This document shows, in pieces, positions 1 to 5,505 of a stretch of 5,505 bases of DNA. Positions within the stretch are counted from its first letter, which is position 1, and each line of letters begins with the position of its first letter. A program made the translations under genes and the position numbers. The notes under the pieces were generated by a model, which saw only the letters and a list, made by a program, of their open reading frames with translations, ran no database searches and had not been told where the DNA came from. This DNA is from Burkholderiales bacterium (GTDB lineage Bacteria > Pseudomonadota > Gammaproteobacteria > Burkholderiales > SHXO01). The stretch lies in assembly GCA_026125625.1 (NCBI GenBank), contig JAHCKU010000236.1:1-5505 (forward strand). Direction: 5' to 3'.

Positions 1-146
1 GCCTGGAATGCCGACCGCGCCCAGCTGTCCTGCCCATGGTAGAGGTACATGAAGTCGCAGAAGCCGGCCAGGAACCATGCCCCCACCGGGATCATTACCA
101 GTACCGCATGAAGGGGAATGCGCAGAATGCTCGCTGGAGTCTTCAT
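1..146 (-). CDS. Partial small membrane protein, probable DUF2231 family (N-terminus only)
   Basis: Forty-eight codons are open from an ATG at 146 to the left edge, so the C-terminal part is missing. After a short polar start (MKTPASILR) comes PLHAVLVMIPVGAWFLAGF, a hydrophobic helix that opens with a Leu-His pair and contains an 'IPVG' motif, then 'CDFMYLYHGQDSW'. This His, then (F/I)P(I/V)G, then Asp-containing pattern resembles the first transmembrane segment of DUF2231 membrane proteins, whose function is not established. Another in-frame ATG lies ten codons upstream (174-176). I prefer the shorter start because the residues between the two look unlike a protein N-terminus, but neither has a strong ribosome site. 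The gene is divergent from the ZIP transporter, so the two may share a control region. Family assignment rests on this fragment only. Confidence 0.6.
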   Translation of the reverse strand, partial: MKTPASILRIPLHAVLVMIPVGAWFLAGFCDFMYLYHGQDSWARSAFQ

Positions 147-321
147 CGTGAGGCACCCGCCAGGTGAATGCAGCATCTCTAGGGAAGGGCTGAACAGCCA
201 ACGCGCGGCGCGATAGCTGTCGAGAGCTTCCCGAAGTCCTGCAAGCGCCGTTCCGCGCGCTTGATCCTGCGCGGTCCGGATACGTACACTCGATGCCTTT
301 GTCGTCAGGGCCATCGCTACG
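147..321. other. Divergent intergenic region between the DUF2231-like and ZIP genes
   Basis: These 175 bases separate two divergently transcribed genes and should hold both promoters. Two small dyads are visible. GGCTG-AA-CAGCC lies at 188-199. CCGCGC-N10-GCGCGG lies at 253-258 and 269-274 and overlaps the -35 of the candidate ZIP promoter. Either could be an operator, but six-base GC-rich dyads are common by chance in DNA like this. No AT-rich Fur- or Zur-like box was seen. Confidence 0.5.
261..290 (+). promoter_or_regulatory. Candidate sigma-70-type promoter for the ZIP gene
   Basis: TTGATC at 261-266 (four of six matches to the -35 consensus) and TACACT at 285-290 (four of six to the -10) are separated by 18 bases. 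This would place the transcription start near 297, about 25 bases before the ATG at 322. The slightly long spacer is compatible with activator control, but that is speculation. Both boxes are weak. Confidence 0.25.
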
Positions 322-1125
322 ATGGAAGAGCTCGAGCGCTTCATGACCACCTCGCCGTTCTTGAGCGGCATGTTCGCCAGCGTGCTGGCGGGGGCGGGGG
401 CAACTGCCCTTGGTGCGCTGCCGATCCTCACTGTCAGGCAGTTGAGTGAGCGGGCGACCAATCTGCTGCTGAGCTTCAGCGCCGGCATCATGCTCGCGGC
501 CACCATGTTCTCCCTGCTGCTGCCCGGCTACGAAGCCGCACTCGCGCAATCCGGCGTCGCGGCAACAGCAGCCGGAGGCGTGCTCCTGAGCCTGGCCGCC
601 GGCGGCTACATGCTGTGGCTGATCAACCGCTATGTGCCGCACGAGCACTTCTGCAAAGGCTGCGAGGGGGACAATACTCAGCGCATGGGCCGCATCTGGC
701 TGTTCGTCATCGCCATCGTGATCCACAACTTTCCGGAAGGTCTGGCGGTGGGCGTGGGTGCGGCCAGCGGAAACGTCGCTACCGGACTGGGCGTTACGGT
801 GGGGATCGGTCTGCAGAATTTTCCGGAAGGCCTGGCAGTCGCCGCCGGACTCATGGCAGTCGGCTACAGTCGCGGGACCTCACTGCTGGCGGCGGTCCTG
901 TCCGGCGTGGTGGAGCCGGTAGGCGGCGTTCTCGGTGCGGCTGCAGTCGCATTCTCCAGCCTGCTGCTGCCGTGGGCGCTGTCCTTCGCCGCCGGTGCGA
1001 TGCTGTTCGTGATCAGCAGTGAAGTGATCCCCGAGACGCATCGTCCGGGTTACGAGCGCGGCGCGACCACCGCGCTGTTCACCGGCTTCTGCGCGATGTT
1101 CTTCCTGGCGGCGACCCTGGGCTGA
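322..1125 (+). CDS. ZIP-family divalent metal transporter, GufA subfamily
   Basis: A 267-residue inner-membrane carrier predicted to move zinc or related divalent metals into the cytoplasm. Eight hydrophobic helices fit at about 12-33, 46-68, 78-103, 122-147, 153-180, 186-210, 214-235 and 248-266. TM4 has HNFPEG (135-140) and TM5 has QNFPEG (165-170). A Gln in place of His at the start of the TM5 motif marks the GufA/BbZIP branch rather than the ZupT branch. By analogy with the Bordetella BbZIP structure, H135, E139, Q165 and E169 would form one metal site, and N136 and E198 (in SGVVEPVGG) would contribute to the second. The BbZIP Asp of that second site is Asn166 here. The TM3-TM4 loop has HEHFCKGCEG (107-116), a possible metal-binding segment with two Cys. 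TM7 ends in SSEVIPETH (232-240). Length is normal for the family. Start: ATG 322 has a modest CAGGG about ten bases upstream; ATG 343 (MTTSPF) is a real alternative giving 260 residues. Metal specificity cannot be read from sequence. Confidence 0.95.
   Translation: MEELERFMTTSPFLSGMFASVLAGAGATALGALPILTVRQLSERATNLLLSFSAGIMLAATMFSLLLPGYEAALAQSGVAATAAGGVLLSLAAGGYMLWLINRYVPHEHFCKGCEGDNTQRMGRIWLFVIAIVIHNFPEGLAVGVGAASGNVATGLGVTVGIGLQNFPEGLAVAAGLMAVGYSRGTSLLAAVLSGVVEPVGGVLGAAAVAFSSLLLPWALSFAAGAMLFVISSEVIPETHRPGYERGATTALFTGFCAMFFLAATLG
727..839 (+). repeat. Imperfect direct repeat encoding the TM4 and TM5 metal motifs of the ZIP protein
   Basis: Bases 727-749 and 817-839 match at 20 of 23 positions, exactly 90 bases apart and in frame. 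They encode the paired NFPEGLAV segments. The repeat is explained by the pseudo-symmetric metal site typical of ZIP proteins, reinforced by identical codon choice, and needs no recombination explanation. Confidence 0.8.
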
Positions 1126-1156
1126 TCGCGAGTGGTCGAAGAATCCGACAGGCCAA

Positions 1157-1172
1157 CTGCCGCATCCGGCAG
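1157..1172. terminator. Hairpin in the convergent gap, possible weak bidirectional terminator
   Basis: CTGCCG-CATC-CGGCAG is a perfect six-base-pair stem with a four-base loop. It lies between the ZIP stop (1125) and the Sel1 gene stop (1175), two bases past the latter on its own strand. The position is right for a terminator of both convergent genes. No T-run follows on either strand, so an intrinsic terminator is not proven. Confidence 0.3.
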
Positions 1173-1174
1173 CG

Positions 1175-1648
1175 TCAGCTGACCGGCTTCCAGCTCGCCT
1201 CGAGCTCCTTGGCCTTGCCGAGCTGCTCCGGCGTCAGCTTCTTCTCGACGCGACGCACCTCGCGCATGGAATAGGCGGCGTCGCGTTCGTTGGGTGCACT
1301 CTTCGTCGCCAGCGTGTACCACTTGTGCGCGGCGACCAGATCGTGCTCCACGCCCCGGCCGTTTTCACTCAGCTTACCCATGTAGTACTGCGAGTCGTAA
1401 TGATTCATGTCCGCGGCGCGGCGAAACCACTTTATTGCTTCTGCGTCGTTGCGGGGTACGCCGAAGCCGTTGTGGTGAAGGAAGCCGACGAAAAAAATTG
1501 CCTGCGGATCGCCCGCTTCGGCAGCTTTGTGAAATTGCACGAGCGCCTCGTCGTAACGCCCGCTCGCATAGGCCTGTACACCTTCCTGATAGTCGGCACG
1601 GGCAAGCATCGGAACGAGCAGGAGTGCAGCGAGTAGATAGCGAATCAT
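1175..1648 (-). CDS. Secreted Sel1-repeat (TPR-like) protein
   Basis: A 157-residue protein with a clear Sec signal peptide: M1-I-R, a hydrophobic core rich in Leu/Ala, and a likely cleavage after ARA (residues 16-18, before D19). The mature part is alpha-helical repeats. A TPR-like unit at about 20-47 (AYASGRYDEALVQFHKAAEA) is followed by two Sel1 repeats at about 50-82 (GFLHHNGFGV..AIKWFRRAA) and 86-117 (GKLSENGRGV..AHKWYTLA), then a charged C-terminal helix with no further domain. Sel1 proteins act as protein-interaction scaffolds, so this is probably a periplasmic adaptor; its partner is unknown. The reading frame is open upstream to another ATG at 1729, but that extension would overlap the preceding gene's coding end and bury the signal peptide, so ATG 1648 is chosen. 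Its ribosome site is weak (GGA about seven bases upstream). The gene begins 26 bases after the aldolase-family stop, which suggests co-transcription and perhaps reliance on translation of the first gene. Confidence 0.88.
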   Translation of the reverse strand: MIRYLLAALLLVPMLARADYQEGVQAYASGRYDEALVQFHKAAEAGDPQAIFFVGFLHHNGFGVPRNDAEAIKWFRRAADMNHYDSQYYMGKLSENGRGVEHDLVAAHKWYTLATKSAPNERDAAYSMREVRRVEKKLTPEQLGKAKELEASWKPVS

Positions 1649-1674
1649 GGTCGGTCCAGAGTCGGTGTTGTCGA

Positions 1675-2466
1675 TCAATTGCGGAAAGCGATGCCCTTGC
1701 GGTCCAGCATGCGCAGCAGCGCCGGCCATTCCCTGTCCACTTCCGAACCGCCTGGGTTCTGGAACTGGTAGTAACCCTTCTGCGCCACCTGCTCGGGAAT
1801 GATATCGAGCTCGGCGCGACCCGCCGCCTGCGCATCGATCTGGATCTGGCAGGCGCAGTCGAGGTAATACATCAGATGGAATGCCTCGCCCACCGTCGCA
1901 CCCAGGGTCAGCAGTCCGTGGTTGCGCAGAATCATCGCCTTGGAGGTCGGACCCAGGTCGCGCGCCATGCGCGTGCGCTCGTCCAGCTCCAGGGCAATGC
2001 CTTCGTAGTCGTGATAGGTGAGCTCGCCGTAGGTGCGCAGCGAATGCTGGCTCAGCGGCAGCAGGCCGTTCTTCTGCGCCGACACGGCCACACCGGCGCG
2101 GGTGTGGGTGTGGATCACGCAGTTCACCTCCGGACGCGCTTCATGGACGCAACCGTGGATGACGAAGCCGGCGTAGTTGATGCCCAGTCCGGTGGGATCG
2201 TCGACCAGATTGCCGTCCTTGTCGATCTTCACCAGGGTCGAGGCGGTGATTTCGTCGAACATCAGCCCGTAGGGATTGATCAGCAGATGCTCGCTGTCGG
2301 GCACGCGGGCCGAAAAATGCGTGTAGATGAGATCGGTCCAGCGGTACTGTGACGCGAGCTGGTAGGCGGCCGCAAGATCGCAGCGCATGTTCCATTCCTC
2401 TTCGCTCACGCGCTCGCGCACCGTGAGTGCGTCGACCGCTTTCAACTTTCTTGCCTGCTCGCTCAT
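1675..2466 (-). CDS. Class II aldolase/adducin family protein
   Basis: A 263-residue cytoplasmic protein covering the full class II aldolase/adducin head domain (about 22-220). Family marks are THFSAR (49-54), LINPYGLMFDEIT (62-74), INYAGFVIH (96-104), HTHTR (119-123) and RNHGLL (181-186). H119, H121 and H183 match the three zinc-binding His of fuculose-phosphate aldolase (FucA). The catalytic Glu of FucA (Glu73, four residues before the conserved His of that strand) aligns by eye with Gly100, so ordinary retro-aldol chemistry as in FucA is doubtful. The INYAGFVIH form is shared with adducin-like bacterial members of unassigned function. The C-terminal stretch (220-263) extends beyond the FucA length. 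There is no signal peptide. An excellent ribosome site precedes the ATG at 2466. The gene leads a probable two-gene operon with the Sel1 protein. The substrate cannot be named; a sugar-phosphate or hydroxy-acid enzyme is possible, but so is a non-enzymatic role. Confidence 0.93.
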   Translation of the reverse strand: MSEQARKLKAVDALTVRERVSEEEWNMRCDLAAAYQLASQYRWTDLIYTHFSARVPDSEHLLINPYGLMFDEITASTLVKIDKDGNLVDDPTGLGINYAGFVIHGCVHEARPEVNCVIHTHTRAGVAVSAQKNGLLPLSQHSLRTYGELTYHDYEGIALELDERTRMARDLGPTSKAMILRNHGLLTLGATVGEAFHLMYYLDCACQIQIDAQAAGRAELDIIPEQVAQKGYYQFQNPGGSEVDREWPALLRMLDRKGIAFRN

Positions 2467-2470
2467 GTTG

Positions 2471-2477
2471 CTCCTCC
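2471..2477 (-). promoter_or_regulatory. Strong ribosome binding site of the aldolase-family gene
   Basis: On the minus strand GGAGGAG ends four bases before the ATG at 2466. It closely matches the anti-Shine-Dalgarno complement and fixes this start. It is clearly stronger than the site of the downstream Sel1 gene. Confidence 0.85.
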
Positions 2478-2520
2478 GCTCATCCTGCCCATGGGGCGAC
2501 AGCGCGCATCCCTCGGCAGG

Positions 2521-2540
2521 CTGGAGCCACCCGGCTCCGG
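2521..2540. other. Hairpin in the gap between the RND and aldolase genes
   Basis: GGAGCC-ACCC-GGCTCC (2523-2538) forms a six-base-pair stem that extends to eight pairs in RNA with one G-U pair. On the minus strand it lies about 50 bases after the RND stop and about 55 before the aldolase start. It could be a Rho-type or weak terminator of the RND operon, or a leader structure. No U-tract follows. Confidence 0.25.
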
Positions 2541-2557
2541 ATTCAGGTCAGACGCGG

Positions 2558-2563
2558 ATCATA
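2558..2563 (-). promoter_or_regulatory. Candidate -10 element for the aldolase-Sel1 unit
   Basis: On the minus strand TATGAT (five of six to the -10 consensus) lies about 90 bases before the aldolase ATG in otherwise GC-rich sequence. No convincing -35 sits 16-18 bases upstream, and there is no extended -10 TG. If it is real, the leader would be about 85 bases and would include the hairpin at 2521-2540. Confidence 0.2.
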
Positions 2564-2591
2564 CCCCTCCGCCAAGAAGCCGGTGAGGCCC

Positions 2592-5505
2592 TCAGATCGG
2601 GACACGCTTCTCGAACTTGCCGAAGTGCAGCAGCAGCGTAGGCAGAATCAGCAGGTTGAGGAGGGTCGAGGTGATCAGGCCGCCGACGATGATGGTAGCC
2701 ATGGGACCTTCGATCTCCCGCCCGGGTTCACCGGATCCGAGGGCCAGCGGCAACAACGCCAGGCCGGTCACCAGCGCAGTCATGAGAATCGAAGGCAGAC
2801 GCTCGGAGGCGCCGCGCAAGGCCGTCTCCAACCCCCATTGCAGGCCCTCGGCTTCGACCAGATGCTGGTAGTGCGATACCAGCATGATCGAATTGCGCAG
2901 GGTGATGCCGAATAGCGTGACGAAACCGACCAGGGAGCCGAGCGACATCCAGCCTCCGGTGGTGAGCAGTACGGCGCACACGCCGCCGATCAGGGCAAAG
3001 GGCAGGTTGACGAAAGTGACGATCAGATTGCGCAAATTGTTGAAGGCAATGTAGAGCAACAGAAAGATACCGATGCCGGCGATCAGCGAGTGCACGATCA
3101 GATCCTCTCGTGCCTGCGCCGCCGCCTGTGCCTCGCCGGTATATACCAGGTAGTTGCCGGCCGACAGCCTGACCTGCGCGTCGATGCGCGCACGCACCTC
3201 ACGCTCGAAATCGCCTGCGTCACGACCTTCGACGTTGGCGGTGACGGTCTGCAGGCGGCGGCCGCCGGCATGCAGGATCTTGTAGCGCCCGCTGGTGAGC
3301 GAAATGTCGGCGACCTGCGCCAGTCGGATCAGACGCCCGTCTCCGGCGCGCAATTGCAGATTGCCGACGCGACCTATGTCGTTGCGTGTCTTCGATTCGA
3401 GCACCACCACCAGATCCAGCACGCGCCCTTCGCTGTAGATCTGCCCCACGCGCTCGCCCTCGTAGGCGGCGCTGATGGCGCGCAGCACGTCGAGCGGCGC
3501 GAGCCCGAACGCCGCTGCACGGTCGTGGCGCAGGCGGATGCTCAGCTGCGGCGTGCCGGGCGGTGCCTGCACCTGCACATCGCGCGCGCCCGGAACGGCG
3601 CTGACGGCCGCCGCCACCTGCTGCGCATCGCGATCCAATGCATCCAGGGAATTCCCGTAGATGTTGATCGCCAGCGGTGCGGCAAAGCCGGTGATGGTCT
3701 CCTCGATGCGCTCGGTGAGAAAAGTGTTGACGCCGAAGGCGACCCCCGGCCAGACGATGGAGGCGCGCTCGCCGGACAGCGTCTCACGGATCTCGCGCAG
3801 AATGCGCTGCTGCTCCCGCCCCGGCAGCGCGCCGATCTCCACCTCGAATTCGCTGTAGTGGGTGCCGAACGTATCGGCACCGTTGGGCGCCCGCCCGACC
3901 CACTGCGCCACCGACTGCACGCCTTCGATTTCGAGCAGAGCCTGCGACACCCGGCTGCCGATGCGCAACGATTCGGACTCGGCCGTGCCCGGCACGGCGC
4001 TCATGTGCACGATGTAGTGGCCTTCGCGCAATGTCGGAATGAACTCGCCGGAGAACAGCGGCAGCATACCGATGCCCAGCGCGATGACGGCGAACACGCC
4101 GGCCACCACGCGCTGCGGGAAGCGCTCCACGCGCCGCAGCATTCCAATGTAGCGCGGCTTGAGCCAGGTGGCCGCCGGTGGATCGACTTGCTCGAGATTG
4201 CCGCGCGCCAGCAGCAGGTAGCACAGCGCCGGCGTCAGCGTCAGTGCCACCCCGAGCGAGGCAAGGATGGCGAGAATGTAGGCTTGACCGAGCGGAGCGA
4301 ACAGCTTTCCGGCGATACCGGATAGCGTGAGCAACGGCATGAACACCAGGGCGACGATGAAGGTGGCGTACACCACGGAGCTGCGCACCTCGACCGCTGC
4401 ATCCAGCACCACTTCCCGCAGCGGACGCAGCCCGCGATTCTCGCGCAGGCGGCGAAAGATGTTCTCGGTGTCGATGATGGCATCGTCCACCACTTCGCCC
4501 AGCGCGATGGCCAGACCACCCAGCACCATGACGTTGAGGCTGACGCCGAAATGGTGGAGCACGATCACCGCTGACAACAGCGAGGCCGGGATCGCGGTGG
4601 CACAGATGAATGCGGTGCGCAGGTTGTAGAGGAACAGGAACAGAACGATCACCACCAGGATCGAGCCTATGGTGAGATCGAGGCGCACGTTGTCCACCGC
4701 CGTCTCGATGAAGTTGGCGGGACGGAACATGCGCGGATGAATGGTCACCTGCTCCTTGTCGAGCAGCGGCTGCAGCTGGGCGATGGCGCGCTCGAGATCG
4801 GCCGTCACCGCGCGCGTGTTCGCGCCGAGCTGGCCCTGCACCATCAGGAACACACCCGGCTTGCCATCGATGCCGGCGGCGGAAATCGACGGTGCCGCGG
4901 CTTCCGCAACAGTGGCCACGTCGCGCAGGCGCAGCACCTGCCCTTCCTTTTCGCTCAACAGCACGCCGGCCAGATCCTGCACGCTGCCGGGCTGGCCCTG
5001 AGCGTTGACGATGATGTGCTGATTGGTGGTCTTGATGAAGCCCGAGGCGAGCAGACCACTGGCCTTGCCTGCCGCATCCAGCACTTCGTTGAGCGACAGC
5101 CCGTGCCGCATGAGCCGCTCCGGGTCGACCTGCACCTGCCACTGGCGCACGTCGCCGCCGAACACGTTCACTTCCGCCACGCCCTCGACCGCGAGCAGGT
5201 GCGGCCGGATGGTCCAATCCACCAGAGTGCGCAGATCCATCAGCGAGCGCTGCTCCGAGGTCAGCCCGACGCCCAGCACCGTGCTCGCCGACGACGTGAG
5301 CGGGGTCATGGTCGGTTGTGCCACGCCGCGCGGCAGCTGATTGGCAAGCGCAAGCAGGCGCTCGCCCACCACCTGCCGGTTCTGGTAGACGCCGGAGCCT
5401 TCGCGGAAGAACACGCTCACCACGGACAGCCCTGGGATGGACTGCGAGCGCACCATTTCTACGGCGGACGTACCCGCCAGCGCATTCTCGATCGGCTGCG
5501 TCACC
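2592..5505 (-). CDS. RND efflux permease, CzcA/CusA-like heavy-metal-efflux type (N-terminus missing)
   Basis: The last 970 residues of an inner-membrane, proton-driven RND pump; family members have about 1,030-1,050, so some 60-75 N-terminal residues with TM1 lie beyond the right edge. The codon at 5502-5504 is an internal GTG (VTQPIE), not a start. Visible order: first periplasmic porter/docking region (1-272), TM2-TM6 (about 277-433), TM7 (465-485), second periplasmic region (486-800), TM8-TM12 (804-960). The opening QPIENALAG..GLSVVSVFFREG and VRQWQVQVDPERL are typical of CzcA/CusA relatives. TM4 reads GEVVDDAIIDTENI (336-349). D340 aligns with the CzcA proton-path Asp408 and E347 with Glu415, while the CzcA Asp402 position is Ala334; E337, D341 and D345 are extra acids. 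TM10 has TLFGITLRNSIMLV (863-876). There is no His-rich tail. Substrate is probably a metal cation, but this TM4 signature is neither the classic CzcA nor CusA one and specificity is unassigned. It was likely last in an adaptor-permease operon coming from the right. Confidence 0.93.
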   Translation of the reverse strand, partial: VTQPIENALAGTSAVEMVRSQSIPGLSVVSVFFREGSGVYQNRQVVGERLLALANQLPRGVAQPTMTPLTSSASTVLGVGLTSEQRSLMDLRTLVDWTIRPHLLAVEGVAEVNVFGGDVRQWQVQVDPERLMRHGLSLNEVLDAAGKASGLLASGFIKTTNQHIIVNAQGQPGSVQDLAGVLLSEKEGQVLRLRDVATVAEAAAPSISAAGIDGKPGVFLMVQGQLGANTRAVTADLERAIAQLQPLLDKEQVTIHPRMFRPANFIETAVDNVRLDLTIGSILVVIVLFLFLYNLRTAFICATAIPASLLSAVIVLHHFGVSLNVMVLGGLAIALGEVVDDAIIDTENIFRRLRENRGLRPLREVVLDAAVEVRSSVVYATFIVALVFMPLLTLSGIAGKLFAPLGQAYILAILASLGVALTLTPALCYLLLARGNLEQVDPPAATWLKPRYIGMLRRVERFPQRVVAGVFAVIALGIGMLPLFSGEFIPTLREGHYIVHMSAVPGTAESESLRIGSRVSQALLEIEGVQSVAQWVGRAPNGADTFGTHYSEFEVEIGALPGREQQRILREIRETLSGERASIVWPGVAFGVNTFLTERIEETITGFAAPLAINIYGNSLDALDRDAQQVAAAVSAVPGARDVQVQAPPGTPQLSIRLRHDRAAAFGLAPLDVLRAISAAYEGERVGQIYSEGRVLDLVVVLESKTRNDIGRVGNLQLRAGDGRLIRLAQVADISLTSGRYKILHAGGRRLQTVTANVEGRDAGDFEREVRARIDAQVRLSAGNYLVYTGEAQAAAQAREDLIVHSLIAGIGIFLLLYIAFNNLRNLIVTFVNLPFALIGGVCAVLLTTGGWMSLGSLVGFVTLFGITLRNSIMLVSHYQHLVEAEGLQWGLETALRGASERLPSILMTALVTGLALLPLALGSGEPGREIEGPMATIIVGGLITSTLLNLLILPTLLLHFGKFEKRVPI

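Noticed and set aside
727..839. Direct repeat as a recombination or mobile-element signature
   Set aside because: Both copies are in-frame coding sequence for the two paired NFPEGLAV metal motifs of a ZIP protein.
1649..1729. N-terminal extension of the Sel1 gene to an ATG at 1729
   Set aside because: It would overlap the end of the aldolase gene and place 27 residues before an otherwise perfect signal peptide.
1294..2352. 352-codon open frame on the plus strand antisense to the aldolase and Sel1 genes
   Set aside because: It spans two real genes and their intergenic gap on the other strand and shows no domain.
3090..4325. 411-codon open frame on the plus strand antisense to the RND gene
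   Set aside because: The product is His/Arg/Gln-rich low-complexity sequence with no recognisable domain, explained as the antisense of a conserved gene.
3784..5217. 477-codon open frame on the minus strand inside the RND gene
   Set aside because: It lies in another frame of the RND coding sequence. Its product is Arg/Ala/Gly-rich with no domain, as expected for out-of-frame reading of high-GC DNA, while the RND frame has unmistakable family motifs throughout.
5502..5504. GTG as the start of the RND gene
   Set aside because: The sequence VTQPIE is an internal conserved segment of the first periplasmic domain; TM1 and the usual N-terminus would be missing, so the gene continues beyond the window.
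1..5505. CRISPR arrays, insertion sequences, tRNA or rRNA genes, defence or phage genes
   Set aside because: No repeat arrays, transposase motifs, tRNA-like folds or hallmark proteins were found by reading both strands.

Overview
The window is high-GC chromosomal DNA, probably from a proteobacterium. Gram-negative signs are a CzcA/CusA-type RND pump and a Sec-exported Sel1-repeat protein. Genus cannot be named from this sequence alone. Coding density is high, and no RNA gene, mobile element, CRISPR array or recombination site is visible.

Layout from left to right. (1) The start of a small membrane protein gene, probably DUF2231 family, lies on the minus strand and runs off the left edge. (2) A 175-bp divergent intergenic region follows. 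(3) A complete GufA-type ZIP metal transporter gene is on the plus strand. (4) A 49-bp convergent gap carries a small hairpin. (5) A two-gene minus-strand unit follows: a class II aldolase/adducin-family protein, then 26 bp downstream a secreted Sel1-repeat protein. (6) A 125-bp gap holds a weak promoter candidate and a hairpin. (7) The last 970 codons of a heavy-metal-type RND efflux permease occupy the right half on the minus strand, with the N-terminus beyond the right edge. Its adaptor and outer-membrane partners, if linked, would lie to the right of the window.

Functionally, a probable metal importer or bidirectional carrier (ZIP) and a probable metal or cation exporter (RND) flank an unrelated-looking aldolase-Sel1 pair. 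They are on opposite strands and do not form one operon, so a shared metal-homeostasis role is an inference from family only. Points deserving a second look are the RND pump's unusual acidic TM4 motif, the Cys/His-rich loop and Gln/Asn metal site of the ZIP protein, and the loss of the catalytic Glu in the aldolase-family protein. I see no convincing previously undescribed multi-gene system here.
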